64,000 nucleotides of DNA from Xanthobacter flavus (GCF_017875275.1 NZ_JAGGML010000001.1:2234501-2298500), one strand, 5' to 3'. Counted from the first letter of the stretch, positions 8,940 through 22,077 are shown. Notes: generated by a model not told the origin, from the sequence alone. Numbers and translations: made by a program.

Positions 8940-9422
8940 TTACGCCCGGTGGTAGGGATGCCCGGCGAGGATGGTGACCGCCCGATAGATCTGCTCCGCC
9001 AGCATCACGCGCACCAGCTGGTGGGGAAAAGTGGCCGTGCCATAGGCGATCATGAGGGATGCCCGCGCCCGGACCTCTTCCCCCAGCCCGTCCGCTCCGC
9101 CGATGACGAAGGCAAGGGCGGCAAGCCCGCCATCGCGGTCCGAGGCGATGCGACGGGCGAAGTCCTCGCTGGAGAGATGGCGCCCACGCGGATCGAGCAC
9201 CACGATGCCGGCACCCGCCGGGATGCCCGCGAGGAGCGCTGTGGCTTCCTCGGCCATGCGGTCCTCGGCGCGGCGCGCGGCGGATTCAGCGATCTCGATC
9301 ATGTCGCATGGGCCAAGCCCCAGCGGCCGGCCGGCGGGGCGGATGCGATCCACGTAGCGGGTCACGAGCTCGCGCTCGGCGCCGGCTTTCAGCCGGCCGA
9401 CACAGGCGAGGACGAGGCGCAC
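8940..9422 (-). CDS. rlmH: 23S rRNA (pseudouridine-1915 N3)-methyltransferase RlmH
   Basis: 160 residues, the normal size of this SPOUT-fold enzyme, which uses SAM to methylate pseudouridine 1915 in helix 69 of 23S rRNA on the assembled 70S ribosome. Family features: start [12 protein letters not shown], the SAM knot segment [13 protein letters not shown] at about 115-127, and the C-terminal [15 protein letters not shown]...HPYHR, which carries catalytic residues. It lies directly after rsfS on the same strand (34 bp), a pairing conserved in many bacteria. Confidence 0.96.
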   Translation of the reverse strand: MRLVLACVGRLKAGAERELVTRYVDRIRPAGRPLGLGPCDMIEIAESAARRAEDRMAEEATALLAGIPAGAGIVVLDPRGRHLSSEDFARRIASDRDGGLAALAFVIGGADGLGEEVRARASLMIAYGTATFPHQLVRVMLAEQIYRAVTILAGHPYHRA

Positions 9423-9456
9423 GTCGTCTAGAAACCCGCGGGAGCGCGAAACCGCA

Positions 9457-9837
9457 TCAGGAGCGGGGCGTCCCGGCCCACATCTTCTCGATATTGTAGA
9501 AGTTGCGGACCTCGGGTTGGAAGACGTGGACGATCACGTCGTTCGCGTCGATGAGCACCCAGTCGCAGGCCGGCTGGCCTTCGACTCGCACCTGCTTGAT
9601 CCCCACCGCCTTGAGCGCCTCGATGAGGTGCTCGGCGATGGCGCCCACATGCCGCTGCGAGCGGCCGGAGGCAACCACCATGTAATCGGCGATGGAGGTT
9701 TTGCCGCGCAGGTCGATGGAGACGATGTCCTCGGACTTGTCGTCTTCCAGCCGGGCTTGGACGAGGGCGAGGATTTCCGCAGCGTCGGGAAGCGCCTCGG
9801 AAACCTTGGCGTCTGAAACCGTGGCGGGCGGTGTCAT
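9457..9837 (-). CDS. rsfS: Ribosomal silencing factor RsfS
   Basis: 126 residues. Matches the RsfS/Iojap family: [49 protein letters not shown] and [29 protein letters not shown] are the family signature stretches. The protein binds L14 of the 50S subunit and blocks subunit joining when nutrients are limiting. It sits between nadD and rlmH on the same strand, the usual order. A possible promoter lies about 85 bp upstream. Confidence 0.96.
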   Translation of the reverse strand: MTPPATVSDAKVSEALPDAAEILALVQARLEDDKSEDIVSIDLRGKTSIADYMVVASGRSQRHVGAIAEHLIEALKAVGIKQVRVEGQPACDWVLIDANDVIVHVFQPEVRNFYNIEKMWAGTPRS

Positions 9838-9921
9838 CTCAGCGGCCGCCAGAAGTGCCGTCGTGGACAGGGGTCCAAATCCTCTCGCTCAAGGCGACGG
9901 TCCAAACCGCCGCACCCCCTC

Positions 9922-9950
9922 AGAATGCCTGCAAATCAATGAATTTTCAA
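9922..9950 (-). promoter_or_regulatory. Possible sigma-70 promoter for rsfS-rlmH
   Basis: In an AT-rich patch of the nadD-rsfS gap, the minus strand reads TTGAAA (9950-9945), 17 bp, then CATTCT (9927-9922). The -35 fits well; the -10 matches only half of the consensus. Confidence 0.3.
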
Positions 9951-9982
9951 GACCTGTGGCGAGCGGTCTCGATTCGGCGGCC

Positions 9983-10627
9983 TTACCGCACCCCGCGCGC
10001 GGCCCGGATTCCCGTTGAAGACAGGGGGGATTTCAGCCCGTGGAGGAATACCCAGGCGGGCGGCGCGCAGTCCGCCAGGAGGCGGGCCTCATGCTCGCCG
10101 AGACGATAGCGCGCCAGCGCCTGCGCAGCCGGAGAGGCGGTGGCGGCGAGGCTCTGGCCCATGCGATCCACCACCGCGATGGGCACGAGATCCGCGATGC
10201 CCCGCCAATGCTGCCAGCGGTCGAAATGGGCGAGATTGTCCGCCCCCATGATCCAGACGAAGCGCACGCCCGGCAGCCGCCGCACCAGATAGGCCAGCGT
10301 CTCGTAGGTGTAGCGGGTGCCGATGCCGGCCTCGAAGCCGGTCACATCGATGCGCGGATGGCGCGCCACCGCGCGGGCGATGGCGATGCGCTCCTCCAGT
10401 GGCGGCAAAGCGCGATTGTCCTTCAGGGGATTGCCCGGCGTCACCAGCCACCACACCCGGTCGAGGCCGAGCCGGCGCAAGGCGAGGAGGCTCGCTGCCC
10501 GGTGCGCGCCGTGGGCGGGATTGAAGCTGCCCCCGAACAGCCCGACCCGCAGGCCCGGCGTGACGAAGGGCAGACGCCGCGCGGCACGCGGCGTCACGGG
10601 CTCCACGACGGGGCCGTAGGATGTCAC
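9983..10627 (-). CDS. nadD: Nicotinate-nucleotide adenylyltransferase
   Basis: 214 residues from a GTG that overlaps the proA stop codon (GTGA). The enzyme adenylates nicotinate mononucleotide with ATP to make deamido-NAD. Motifs: the nucleotidyltransferase [11 protein letters not shown] near residue 33, [30 protein letters not shown], and the C-terminal SSTGIRA, which corresponds to the ISSTxIR nucleotide-binding motif. The first 25 residues are variable. The frame continues upstream through proA but only as an out-of-phase reading. Confidence 0.95.
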   Translation of the reverse strand: MTSYGPVVEPVTPRAARRLPFVTPGLRVGLFGGSFNPAHGAHRAASLLALRRLGLDRVWWLVTPGNPLKDNRALPPLEERIAIARAVARHPRIDVTGFEAGIGTRYTYETLAYLVRRLPGVRFVWIMGADNLAHFDRWQHWRGIADLVPIAVVDRMGQSLAATASPAAQALARYRLGEHEARLLADCAPPAWVFLHGLKSPLSSTGIRAARGVR

Positions 10628-11946
10628 GGGCGGGTCTGTCCCGACCCGTGAATGCGGTACTTGAAGGAGGTGAGCTGCTCGGCGCCCACCGGGCCGCGCG
10701 CATGCATTCGCCCCGTGGCGATGCCGATCTCGGCCCCGAAGCCGAACTCGCCGCCATCGGCGAACTGGGTGGAGGCGTTGTGCAGCACGATGGCGCTGTC
10801 CACCTCGGCGAGGAAGCGATCGGCCGCCGCCGCATCCTCGGTGACGATGGAATCGGTGTGATGAGAACCGTGCGCCTCGATATGGGCGATGGCGTCGCCA
10901 ACCCCGTCCACCACCTTCGCGGCGATGATGGCGTCGAGATATTCCGTGTCCCAATCCTCGGGGACGGCGGGCTTCACGCGCCCATCCACCGCCTGAACCT
11001 CGGCATCGCCGCGGATCTCGCAGCCGGCGTCGATCAGAATCTCCACCAGCGGCTTGAGGTGCGTTCCGGCCACCGCCCGGTCCACCAGAAGCGTCTCGGC
11101 CGCGCCGCAGACGCCGGTTCGACGCATCTTGGCGTTCAGCACCACGGTCTTCGCCATGTCGAGGTCGGCCGCCTTGTCCACATAGACGTGATTGATGCCG
11201 TCGAGATGGGCGAAGACGGGCACGCGGGCATCGCTCTGGACGCGGGCGACGAGGCTCTTGCCCCCGCGCGGCACGATCACGTCCACGGTGTTGCCAAGGC
11301 CGGCCAGCATGTGGCCGACGGCCGCGCGGTCCGGCACGCTCACGAACTGCACGGCATCCTCCGGCAGCCCGGCGGCCGTGAGGCCGACCACTAAGGCCCG
11401 GTGGATGGCGCCGGAGGAGGCGAGGCTGTCCGAGCCGCCACGCAGGATCACCGCATTGCCGGCCCGCAGGCACAGCGCAGCCGCGTCCGCCGTCACGTTG
11501 GGCCGGCTCTCGTAGATGACGCCGATGACGCCGAGCGGCGTGCGCACGCGCTCGATGATGAGGCCGTTGGGACGGGTCCAGCGCTCGGTGACGAGGCCGA
11601 TGGGATCGGGAAGCGCGGCCACCTGCTCCACGCCCTCGGCCATGGCCTCCACCCGCGCGGGGGTGAGGGTGAGCCGGTCGAGGAAGGAGCCGGTCATGCC
11701 GTCCGCCGTGGCCTTGGCCACATCGTCGGCATTGGCGGCAAGGATCTCCGGCGCAGCCGCGCGGATGGCGGCGGCGGCGGCATGGAGCGCCTGCGTCTTC
11801 TGCTCCGGCGCGGCGAGGGCGAGGGTGCGTGCGGCGGCGCGGGCGCGCCTGCCCATGTCGCGCATCATTGCCTCCAGTTCCGCCGGCGGCACGGAGCGAC
11901 CCGCAGAGGCGGCGGCATCGGTGCGGAGGGCGGAGGCGGTGGGCAT
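10624..11946 (-). CDS. proA: Gamma-glutamyl phosphate reductase
   Basis: 440 residues. Second step of proline synthesis: NADPH-dependent reduction of gamma-glutamyl phosphate to glutamate semialdehyde. It has the aldehyde-dehydrogenase-type fold with catalytic Cys in [18 protein letters not shown]-binding segments ([20 protein letters not shown] and ILRGGSDSL), and the usual C-terminal [21 protein letters not shown]. The ATG at 11946 starts the family region; the frame is open further upstream to 12267 with unrelated residues. It is followed by nadD with a 4-bp overlap. Its partner proB lies upstream but is separated by an opposite-strand gene. Confidence 0.96.
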   Translation of the reverse strand: MPTASALRTDAAASAGRSVPPAELEAMMRDMGRRARAAARTLALAAPEQKTQALHAAAAAIRAAAPEILAANADDVAKATADGMTGSFLDRLTLTPARVEAMAEGVEQVAALPDPIGLVTERWTRPNGLIIERVRTPLGVIGVIYESRPNVTADAAALCLRAGNAVILRGGSDSLASSGAIHRALVVGLTAAGLPEDAVQFVSVPDRAAVGHMLAGLGNTVDVIVPRGGKSLVARVQSDARVPVFAHLDGINHVYVDKAADLDMAKTVVLNAKMRRTGVCGAAETLLVDRAVAGTHLKPLVEILIDAGCEIRGDAEVQAVDGRVKPAVPEDWDTEYLDAIIAAKVVDGVGDAIAHIEAHGSHHTDSIVTEDAAAADRFLAEVDSAIVLHNASTQFADGGEFGFGAEIGIATGRMHARGPVGAEQLTSFKYRIHGSGQTRP

Positions 11947-12127
11947 GGCGGTTCTCGTGACGGCATGGACGATGTTGCCCCTATAGATAGGGGCGCCGCC
12001 TTTCCCTAGCACGTCATGCGGACGATGCGACAGGTCCGCGCGGTGCCGGCTCCTCCCGGACTTGTCAACGGATGGCGGCCCGCAAGCGTGGCAAGAGGCT
12101 GGCCATGTCGTCCCGCTGCGAGGCCCC

Positions 12128-12979
12128 ATGCGCGCATTCATCCTTGTCCTTCTCGCCGGCCTCGCCGCCGCTCCGGCCGCCCATGCGCAAGCCGGCCAAG
12201 GCCAGACCCCCCAAAAACCGGAGGGTCCCCTGCCCCACGCCCGTCCCGCACGGGGCGGCGGAACCATCGCCGAGGCGACCCTGGTGGGTCCGACGGCCCG
12301 CTACCGGCATTTCGTGCTGGGTGCCCCGGTGGAGGCAGCCGGCCTCTCGGTGCGCATGCGCGACGGCCGCGTGCTGCTTCTGCGCCTGCCCGACGAGGAG
12401 GTGTTCGAGGACCGGCGCCCGCGCTTGGCCGACCTGGATGGCGACGGGCGCGACGAGGTGGTGCTGGTGCGCTCGTCCAGCCGCACCGGCTCTGCCCTCG
12501 TGGTGGTGGGCGAGCGCAACGGCGCCCTCGCCGTCATCGCGGAAGGCCCGGCCACCGGCGGACCCCAGCGCTGGCTGAATCCGGCGGGCATTGCCGATTT
12601 CGACGGCGATGGCCGTCTCGACATCGCTTATGTGCAGCAGCCCCATGCGGTGGGACGCCTGCGGGTGTTCACCCTGCGCGGCGGCGCACTGGTCGAGATC
12701 GCCGCGACCGGCGACACCTCCAACCATGTGGCGGGGTCCCCGGAGATGGGCCTTGCGGCGGTGGCGGACTTCGACGGCGACGGCGTGGCGGATCTGGCGG
12801 TGCCCAGCTTCGACCGCCGGCGCCTGCGCTTCCTCGCCTTCAAGGGCGGGGTGCACGAGATCGCCTCCCGTCCCCTTCCGGCGCCCGCGGCGGGGGATTT
12901 CACCCTCGCCACCGTGAACGGCAAGCCCGCCGTAGACGTCGCCCTCGCCGGCGGCCGCCGCGTGACGCTCACGCCCTGA
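12128..12979 (+). CDS. Exported FG-GAP/VCBS repeat protein
   Basis: 283 residues with a clear signal peptide ([17 protein letters not shown]). The mature part has three calcium-binding-like repeats with D-x-D-x-D-G cores: [30 protein letters not shown] and [15 protein letters not shown], about 65-75 residues apart, as in beta-propeller FG-GAP/VCBS proteins. Such proteins are secreted or surface-associated; the role here is unknown. I chose the ATG next to the signal sequence rather than the upstream one at 12062. The gene sits on the plus strand between proB and proA, interrupting a conserved minus-strand block. Confidence 0.82.
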   Translation: MRAFILVLLAGLAAAPAAHAQAGQGQTPQKPEGPLPHARPARGGGTIAEATLVGPTARYRHFVLGAPVEAAGLSVRMRDGRVLLLRLPDEEVFEDRRPRLADLDGDGRDEVVLVRSSSRTGSALVVVGERNGALAVIAEGPATGGPQRWLNPAGIADFDGDGRLDIAYVQQPHAVGRLRVFTLRGGALVEIAATGDTSNHVAGSPEMGLAAVADFDGDGVADLAVPSFDRRRLRFLAFKGGVHEIASRPLPAPAAGDFTLATVNGKPAVDVALAGGRRVTLTP

Positions 12980-13027
12980 GGCGAGGGACCGCATCCGTCT
13001 CCAGGTGCCGCCGCCCTCCTCCGTCCC

Positions 13028-14200
13028 TCACTCCACCCCGAGCGCCAGATCGTCCCGGTGCACCATCTCGGAGCGCCCCTTCACCCCCAGCAGCGCCTCG
13101 ATCTCCGAGGTGGAGTGCCCCATGATGCGGGCGGCGTGGGTGGAATCGTAGGCGACAAGGCCGCGCCCGACTTCGGCACCGTCGGGGCCACGCAGCACCA
13201 CGGCGTCGCCGCGGTCGAACAGGCCGTCGATGCGCTTCACGCCGGCCGGCAGAAGACTCGCCCCACGCCGGAGCGCCGCCACCGCGCCGTCATCGAGATG
13301 CAGCGTGCCGCGCGGCTCCAGCGCCCCGGCAATCCAGCTCTTGCGGGCGCGCACGGGATTGGCGGAGGTGAGGAACCAGGTGCAGCGCCCGCCCTCCATG
13401 ATGCGCTTCAGCGGATTCTTCACATGGCCGGAGGCGATCACCATGTGGGTGCCGGCGGAGGTGGCGATCTTGCCAGCCTCGATCTTGGTGCGCATGCCGC
13501 CGCGCGACAGCTCGGAACCTGCATCCCCCGCGATGGCCTCGATCTCGGCGCCGATGCGCGGCACCACCGGGATCAGCGTCGCGTTGGGGTCCTGCGCCGG
13601 CGGGGCGGTATAGAGGCCGTCGATGTCGGACAGCAGCACCAGCAGGTCCGCGCTCGCCATGGTGGCGACGCGCGCCGCGAGGCGGTCGTTGTCACCGTAG
13701 CGGATTTCGGTGGTAGCGACCGTGTCGTTCTCGTTGATGATCGGAACGGAGCGCAGCTCCATCAGCCGGCCGAGGGTGGAACGCGCATTGAGATAGCGGC
13801 GGCGCTCCTCGGTATCCCCCAGCGTCAGCAGCACCTGCCCGGCGGTGATGTTGTAATGGCCGAGGATGTCCGCCCAGGTCTTGGAGAGCGCGATCTGCCC
13901 CACCGCGGCGGCGGCCTGGCTGTCCTCCAGCTTCAGCGGCCCGGACGGCAGGCCGAGCACGGTGCGCCCCAGCGCGATGGCGCCGGAGGAGACCACCATC
14001 ACCTCGCAGCCCTTGGCGTGCAAAGCGGCGATGTCCTCCACCAGCGAGGTCAGCCAGGCGAGGCGCACCCGGCCCTGCGCCCGGTCCACCAGAAGGGCCG
14101 AGCCCACCTTGATGACGATGCGGCGGAAATCGGCGAAGGCGGGCGTCTTCGCCGGCGCGTCGGCAACGGACTCGGACGAGGCGGACTCGGAAAAAGCCAT
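13028..14200 (-). CDS. proB: Glutamate 5-kinase
   Basis: 390 residues. It phosphorylates glutamate to gamma-glutamyl phosphate, the first and feedback-controlled step of proline synthesis. The amino-acid kinase domain covers about residues 24-270 ([70 protein letters not shown]). A C-terminal PUA domain covers about 290-375, giving the long two-domain form. The first 20 residues are a Ser/Ala-rich extension. It follows vapC on the same strand with 24 bp between. Confidence 0.97.
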   Translation of the reverse strand: MAFSESASSESVADAPAKTPAFADFRRIVIKVGSALLVDRAQGRVRLAWLTSLVEDIAALHAKGCEVMVVSSGAIALGRTVLGLPSGPLKLEDSQAAAAVGQIALSKTWADILGHYNITAGQVLLTLGDTEERRRYLNARSTLGRLMELRSVPIINENDTVATTEIRYGDNDRLAARVATMASADLLVLLSDIDGLYTAPPAQDPNATLIPVVPRIGAEIEAIAGDAGSELSRGGMRTKIEAGKIATSAGTHMVIASGHVKNPLKRIMEGGRCTWFLTSANPVRARKSWIAGALEPRGTLHLDDGAVAALRRGASLLPAGVKRIDGLFDRGDAVVLRGPDGAEVGRGLVAYDSTHAARIMGHSTSEIEALLGVKGRSEMVHRDDLALGVE

Positions 14201-14224
14201 GGACCTGTGAACCGGCAGGGCACC

Positions 14225-14617
14225 TCAGGCGTGCGCGCGGCGCACGTCGGTGCGGGAGAATTCCTCCCCCTTGAAGAGGAGGGGCACATCATGCGCCTTG
14301 GCCACGGCATAGGCCATGCAGTCCCCGAAGTTCAAGCCCGCCGGGTGCCGGCCCTTGCCGAAGCGGTCGAAGGCGAGGCTCGCGATCTCGTGCATCTTGA
14401 GCGAGAAGGCCACCGGGTGGATCGACGGGCGGCGCGCGAGGGCCTCGACAAACGGTCCAGCCGCCTCACCGATGCGGCTGGACAGGACCAGCCGCGTTTC
14501 AACAAGCATGGGCGTCCCGACAAGGGCCTTCGCGCGCGCGATCGCCCGCGCGAAGGCGTCCGCCTCCGGCTCGCCGAGCGCCATGGCCACGATGGCCGAC
14601 GTGTCCAGCGCGATCAT
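14225..14617 (-). CDS. vapC: VapC-type PIN-domain toxin
   Basis: 130 residues. PIN-domain ribonuclease of a type II toxin-antitoxin pair; VapC toxins cut specific RNAs, often initiator tRNA or rRNA. Acidic metal ligands are visible: D5 in MIALDTSAIVAM, E40 in MLVETRLVL, and the Asp of NFGDCMAYAVA; a fourth acidic position would be in the C-terminal part. The start overlaps the vapB stop by 4 bp (ATGA), giving the standard antitoxin-first operon with translational coupling. Confidence 0.92.
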   Translation of the reverse strand: MIALDTSAIVAMALGEPEADAFARAIARAKALVGTPMLVETRLVLSSRIGEAAGPFVEALARRPSIHPVAFSLKMHEIASLAFDRFGKGRHPAGLNFGDCMAYAVAKAHDVPLLFKGEEFSRTDVRRAHA

Positions 14618-14883
14618 ATGGGCAGGCCATATTCGTCATACATATCGGAGTGGTCGGAGACCGCCCCCTCCTTCGCACGCTGCGCTGCAGAGCGAGCGAG
14701 TTGGCGCAAGGCCTCATATTCGGCCTGCTGCTCGGGCGTAAGCGCGGTGTCGGAGGACAAGGCCGCGTCGTAGGCCCGCAAGGCGTTCACGACGACCTCG
14801 GTCACCGGCCGCCCCTGCCGGCGCGCCAGCCGCTGCGCCGTCTCAAACGCCTCGTCGCTGCGGATGTTGAGCTGTCTTGCCAT
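14614..14883 (-). CDS. vapB: VapB-type antitoxin
   Basis: 89 residues. The N-terminal half (MARQLNIRSDEAFETAQRLA, PVTEVVVNALRAY) matches the VapB/Rv0623-like transcription factor family with a ribbon-helix-helix-type DNA-binding region. The C-terminal tail (YDEYGLP) matches the part that plugs the VapC active site in this family. The start codon abuts a 12-bp inverted repeat, the probable autoregulatory operator. Confidence 0.92.
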   Translation of the reverse strand: MARQLNIRSDEAFETAQRLARRQGRPVTEVVVNALRAYDAALSSDTALTPEQQAEYEALRQLARSAAQRAKEGAVSDHSDMYDEYGLPI

Positions 14884-14885
14884 GA

Positions 14886-14914
14886 TGCTAGCATCTCCTT
14901 TCGAGATGCTAGCA
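14886..14914 (-). promoter_or_regulatory. vapBC operator, also overlapping the ribosome-binding site
   Basis: Perfect inverted repeat TGCTAGCATCTC (14886-14897) / GAGATGCTAGCA (14903-14914) with a 5-bp spacer; each arm itself contains the palindrome TGCTAGCA. It ends 2 bp before the vapB ATG. On the transcript, the Shine-Dalgarno sequence AAAGGAG lies in the loop and the beginning of the second arm, so the same sequence could act as repressor site and as a hairpin over the translation start. Confidence 0.85.
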
Positions 14915-14952
14915 AAAATGCCTGTCCGTGTCGCGCTCGCGTCGCAACGCGC

Positions 14953-18252
<3,300 letters not shown>

Positions 18253-18256
<4 letters not shown>

Positions 18257-18726
18257 GCGGCACCATCGACGACACCATCGACCGCCCTGCCGCCCGGCTC
18301 CTCGTGCTGGATGGCGAGGACCGGCTGCTGCTGTTCCGCTTCGCCTATGCCGAGGGCGCCCTGGCCGGGAACGTCTATTGGGCACCGCCCGGAGGGGGGC
18401 TGGAGCCGGGCGAGACCTATGAGGCTGCCGCCTGCCGCGAGCTTCTGGAGGAAACCGGCCTCGCCATCACCCATCCCGGCCCCGCCGTCGCCCAGCGCAC
18501 GGTCTCGTTCGTGATGCCGGACGGGCGGCGCGTGCGGTCGGACGAGCGCTATTTCCTCGTGCGCGCGCCCGGCCTTGTGGTCTCGTCCGCCGGCTGGTCG
18601 GAGGATGAGCGCAAGGCGCTGGTGCACCATGCGTGGTGGACGAGGGACGCTCTGTCTTCCCTCACCGAGCAGGTCTGGCCCGAGGATGTCGCTGCCATCC
18701 TGGCCGAGGCGGGTATCTGGCGCTGA
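18253..18726 (+). CDS. Nudix hydrolase
   Basis: 157 residues, starting with a GTG that overlaps the priA stop. A complete Nudix box runs from G48 to G69: G48, E54, R62-E63-L64, E66-E67, G69. These enzymes hydrolyse nucleoside diphosphates linked to another group, using Mg or Mn. The surrounding sequence (LLLFRFAY, VYWAPPGG, DERYFLVRAP, WWTRDAL) fits general house-cleaning Nudix proteins. The substrate is not predictable; coupling with priA might hint at cleaning the nucleotide pool. Confidence 0.9.
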
Positions 18727-18793
18727 TGGTGCGTCAATGCCGGCGTCACGGCCCCGCTTGCTCGCGGCGCGGCGTTGGGCACAATCCGCCGCC

Positions 18794-19495
18794 ATGCTCG
18801 CCCTCGCCGAATCAGCGGACCTCTCCCTCGCCCGGATCGACCTCCGGGGCGCGGAACTGGAGCTTGACCCCTCCGGTGCCCTGCTCTGGCCGGACGAGCG
18901 GCTGATGGTGGTGGCGGACCTGCACCTCGAAAAGGGCTCCGCCTTCGCCCGGCGCGGACAGATGCTGCCGCCCTACGACACCCTCGACACGCTGAAGCGC
19001 CTCTCCGCCGTCGTTGCCCTGCACCAGCCGCGCATGGTGATCGCGCTGGGCGACAGCCTGCACGACCGCTGGGCCGGCGAGCGCATGGCGGACCCGCTTC
19101 GCGACGAGATTCGCCGCATCCAGACCGGCCGCACCTTCATCTGGATCGCCGGCAACCACGACCCCCTGCCCCACGATCTCGGCGGCGAAGGTACTGCCAT
19201 GCTCGCCCTCGGCCCGTTGCTGTTCCGTCATGAGCCGGAAGAGGGGCCGGCGCCGGGCGAGGTTTGCGGTCATCTCCATCCTGCGGCGCGCGTCGTGACG
19301 CGGGGACGGGGCGTGCGGCGCCGGTGTTTCGTCACCGATGGCAGCCGGATGATCCTGCCCGCCTTTGGCGCCTATGCCGGCGGGCTGAGCGTCGCCGATC
19401 CTGCCATCGCCCGTCTGTTCCCGGCGCGACGCTTCACCGCCCACCTGCTCGGGGCGGGGCGCACCTATGGCATGCCTGCTTCCGCCTGCCTCTGA
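18794..19495 (+). CDS. pdeM: Ligase-associated metallophosphoesterase (PdeM-like)
   Basis: 233 residues. Calcineurin-like phosphoesterase with the family metal ligands: D42/H44 in VADLHLEKG, D87 in LGDSLHD, N121-H122-D123 in GNHDP, and GHLHP at about 159-163. The N-terminal PSGALLWPDERLMVVADLHLEKG is characteristic of the DNA-damage-response endonuclease family that usually sits next to an ATP-dependent DNA ligase and a Lhr-type helicase; neither partner is in this window. An in-frame ATG at 18737 would add 19 low-complexity residues and is less likely. It is convergent with the smr gene. Confidence 0.82.
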   Translation: MLALAESADLSLARIDLRGAELELDPSGALLWPDERLMVVADLHLEKGSAFARRGQMLPPYDTLDTLKRLSAVVALHQPRMVIALGDSLHDRWAGERMADPLRDEIRRIQTGRTFIWIAGNHDPLPHDLGGEGTAMLALGPLLFRHEPEEGPAPGEVCGHLHPAARVVTRGRGVRRRCFVTDGSRMILPAFGAYAGGLSVADPAIARLFPARRFTAHLLGAGRTYGMPASACL

Positions 19496-19507
19496 CCTGA
19501 GGGACGC

Positions 19508-20104
19508 TCAGCGCCGGCGGCGGATGCGGACATAGAGCGCGCCCTCCCCGCCATGGCGGCGCCCGGCGGATTCGAACCCCACCACCACGGCCCGCAGGTC
19601 CGGTTCTGCCAGCCACAGGGGCACCGCCCGCTTGAGCACGCCCCGGCCTTCGCCGAAGGCCGGGCCTGAACTCATCAGGCGTTCGGGATCACCCTTGCCG
19701 GTGATGACCAGAACCAGCGCATGGCCGCTCGCCTGCGCCTCCAAGAGGAACAAGCGCAGCCGGCGATGGGCGGCCGCCTGGGTGAGGCCGTGCAGGTCGA
19801 GGCGGGCATCCACCTCGGCCCCGCGCGTGAGCCGGCGGCGGGTCTTCGGCTCCAGCGCCGCGAGCGGCGGCGGCGGAGGCGCTGCGGGGGCGGCCACCTT
19901 GGGTGGAGTACCGGCCTTGGCTCTGGATTTCGGCTTCGCCTCCGGCGCGGGCTCGACCACCTGCGGAGGCTCCGGAGCCGGCGTCACCGGCGGCTGAGCC
20001 GCGACTGGCCTTTCGGGGCGGAGGCGCTTCACCGAGCGCACCACATGGTCCCAGAGCGCGCGCTCTTCCGCATCGAGCAGCCGGCGGCGGCCGCGGCGGC
20101 TCAT
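19508..20104 (-). CDS. Smr-domain protein
   Basis: 198 residues. The N-terminal 25 residues are basic (MSRRGRRRLLDAEERALW), followed by a Pro/Ala-rich linker to about residue 95. A C-terminal Smr domain then has the signature DLHG (103-106) and the TGKG stretch. Smr domains are found with MutS2 and in stand-alone proteins and can show nuclease activity, recently linked to ribosome quality control. The start overlaps the mltA stop by 4 bp (ATGA). The timA-mltA-smr order is widely conserved in Hyphomicrobiales. Confidence 0.92.
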   Translation of the reverse strand: MSRRGRRRLLDAEERALWDHVVRSVKRLRPERPVAAQPPVTPAPEPPQVVEPAPEAKPKSRAKAGTPPKVAAPAAPPPPPLAALEPKTRRRLTRGAEVDARLDLHGLTQAAAHRRLRLFLLEAQASGHALVLVITGKGDPERLMSSGPAFGEGRGVLKRAVPLWLAEPDLRAVVVGFESAGRRHGGEGALYVRIRRRR

Positions 20105-21357
20105 GGCGCGCGGTCCGCGAAGCGCGGCACCAGCAGAGTGAATTTGCCGGCATGCCGCAGGCGCCCCGCCACCGCGCCCGCCGCATCGCCGGCCCCGAAA
20201 TAGAGGTCCGCCCGCGCCGGACCGACGATGGCGGAGCCGGTATCCTGCGCGATCATCAGCCGGCGGAACGGCTCGGCCGTGCCGGGAGCGGACAGCGGCA
20301 GGTCCGCCTCCACGAAGATCGGCGTACCATAGGTGTGAAGCTTCCGGTCCACCGCCAGCGACCGCCCCGCCGTGAGCGGCACGCCCTGCGCGCCCATCGC
20401 GCCCTGATCGTCGCCCATGGGCAGGACCTTGAAGAACACGAAGGATCGGTTCTCCCGTCGCAGCGCGCGACCGGCGTCGGGATCAGCCTCCATGAAGGCG
20501 CGGATGCGCGCCATGGACATCTCCTCCCGCGGGACGAGCCCCCGCTGGATGAGCAGTCGCCCGACCGGCAGATAGGGCTGGCCGTTGAAGCCGTCATAGC
20601 CCAGCCGCAGGATGCGGCCATCCGGAAGGCGGATGCGCGCGGAGCCCTGGATCTGCATGAAGAAGAGATCGATGGGGTCGCGAAGCCACGCGACCTCCAG
20701 CCCGCGGCCGGCCAGCGCGCCATCCTCGATGGCGGCGCGGTCGTGATAGGGCACGAGTGCGCCACCCTCGCGGCGGAAGGCCGGACCGGAATTGGGCGTC
20801 GGGCCGGGCGCCGCCATGATCAGATCGTCGGGGCGTCCATAGACCGGCACGTCGAAGCCGTTGCCGGGCTGGAGCGCGCCCGCCACTTCCGGCTCGTAAT
20901 AGCCGGTGTAGTAGCCGCCCTCGCCGCCGTCCGGGATCACCCGCCACGGCCGGAAATTGGCCTCGAAGAACAGGCGGGCGAGGCGGGGCGCCGGTATCGA
21001 CGGGCCGAGGCGAGCGGCGGCGGCGCAGGCATGGCGGAGGCCGCGCGCGAGCGTCGGCGCGGAGGCCGGACCCACCTCGGCCGGCGGCGTCTTCAACGCC
21101 GCGCAGCTGGCGCGAAAGGTGGCGAAGGCGGCGGCGTGGTCGTCGGCCGCCCACCCGTCGAGGGCAGCGAAGGCCACCGGCTCGAGCCGGGCGCCGGGCA
21201 CGGCCGGAACGACGGGCTGGAGCGACATGGCCGGCAGGTTCGAGCGAGAGACAACAGGTTCGGCGGCGACAGCGGGCGTCATGGCCGCTAGCGCGGCGAC
21301 GATACCGGCGAGGGCCGGGCGCCGCACGCCGGCTATGACGGCGCGCGCCGGAGCCAT
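20101..21357 (-). CDS. mltA: Membrane-bound lytic murein transglycosylase A
   Basis: 418 residues with an N-terminal signal or anchor (about 1-31). MltA cleaves peptidoglycan glycan strands to 1,6-anhydro products. Family stretches: GYYTGYYEPEVAGA, DPIDLFFMQIQGSARIRLPDG, the conserved SFVFFK, and the 3D-like region IAQDTGSAIVGPARADLYFG carrying the likely catalytic Asp at 372. No lipobox Cys is seen, so it may be soluble in the periplasm or held by the N-terminal helix. It lies 3 bp after timA and overlaps smr. Confidence 0.95.
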   Translation of the reverse strand: MAPARAVIAGVRRPALAGIVAALAAMTPAVAAEPVVSRSNLPAMSLQPVVPAVPGARLEPVAFAALDGWAADDHAAAFATFRASCAALKTPPAEVGPASAPTLARGLRHACAAAARLGPSIPAPRLARLFFEANFRPWRVIPDGGEGGYYTGYYEPEVAGALQPGNGFDVPVYGRPDDLIMAAPGPTPNSGPAFRREGGALVPYHDRAAIEDGALAGRGLEVAWLRDPIDLFFMQIQGSARIRLPDGRILRLGYDGFNGQPYLPVGRLLIQRGLVPREEMSMARIRAFMEADPDAGRALRRENRSFVFFKVLPMGDDQGAMGAQGVPLTAGRSLAVDRKLHTYGTPIFVEADLPLSAPGTAEPFRRLMIAQDTGSAIVGPARADLYFGAGDAAGAVAGRLRHAGKFTLLVPRFADRAP

Positions 21358-21360
21358 GGC

Positions 21361-22077
21361 CTACTGGGCGGCTTCCGTGGCCACCAGCTTCCAGTTGGGG
21401 TCGCGCGTGCCGAGATCCCGGGCGAACGTCCACACGTCGGTCACATCGGCCACCATGTCGGGGCTGCCGTCCACCACCGTGCCATCCGGACCGCGCGTGA
21501 CGGAAATGAGCTTGGACACAAAGCGCACGGTCAGCTGCGCGTTGGTACCGCGCACGGTCACATCCTGCAGATCGGCGGACTCGATGGAGACGAAGCGCGA
21601 TTCCATCGTCTCCTTGCGGCTCTCGCGATCGGCGATGGCGGCGACGAAGCCGTCATAGACGTCCTTGGCCAGAAGATCCTTCAGCTGGCGACGGTCGCCG
21701 GCGGCGAAGGCGTTGACGATCATCTCGTAGGCCGCGCGCGCGCCGGTCAGGAAGTGCTTGGCGTCGAAGTCCGGCTCGACGCGGGCGATCTCATCGAGGG
21801 CGGCGGCGGTCGCGGAGCCCTCCGCCGCGACACCTTCCCAGCGGAAGGCCGCAGGCTCCACCTCGACCGGCGACGGCGCGCCCGGCGGCGTTCCGTTGCG
21901 CTCGGGCAGGCTCACGACATTGCCTTCCGGCGTCGGCTGAGGCGGACGAGCGGTATCGCGGGAATAGGGATCGTAGGGCGGCCGCTCGCGGCCCGTCCTC
22001 TGCCCCAGAACGCTGCGCAGCCGCACGAAGATGAAGACCGCGAGGGCCAGGAAGATGATCGTGTAGATATCGAACAC
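21361..22077 (-). CDS. Tim44/TimA-like inner membrane protein
   Basis: 238 residues from a GTG (VFDIYTIIFLALAVFIFVRLRSVLGQRTG). One N-terminal transmembrane helix, a Pro-rich linker with RPPYDPYSRD, then a Tim44-like domain at about 100-235 (FLTGARAAYEMIVNAFAAGDRRQL, LAKDVYDGF, DLQDVTVRGTNAQLTVRFVS, DVWTFARDLGTRDPNWKLVAT). Bacterial members resemble the mitochondrial import motor subunit Tim44 and may function at the inner membrane. The frame is open upstream to 22461, with an ATG at 22137; the GTG fits the conserved start of homologues. First gene of the timA-mltA-smr operon. Confidence 0.85.
   Translation of the reverse strand: MFDIYTIIFLALAVFIFVRLRSVLGQRTGRERPPYDPYSRDTARPPQPTPEGNVVSLPERNGTPPGAPSPVEVEPAAFRWEGVAAEGSATAAALDEIARVEPDFDAKHFLTGARAAYEMIVNAFAAGDRRQLKDLLAKDVYDGFVAAIADRESRKETMESRFVSIESADLQDVTVRGTNAQLTVRFVSKLISVTRGPDGTVVDGSPDMVADVTDVWTFARDLGTRDPNWKLVATEAAQ

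Noticed and set aside
13058-14773. Plus-strand open frame of 571 codons over proB and vapC
   Set aside because: Antisense shadow of two well-supported genes in GC-rich DNA.
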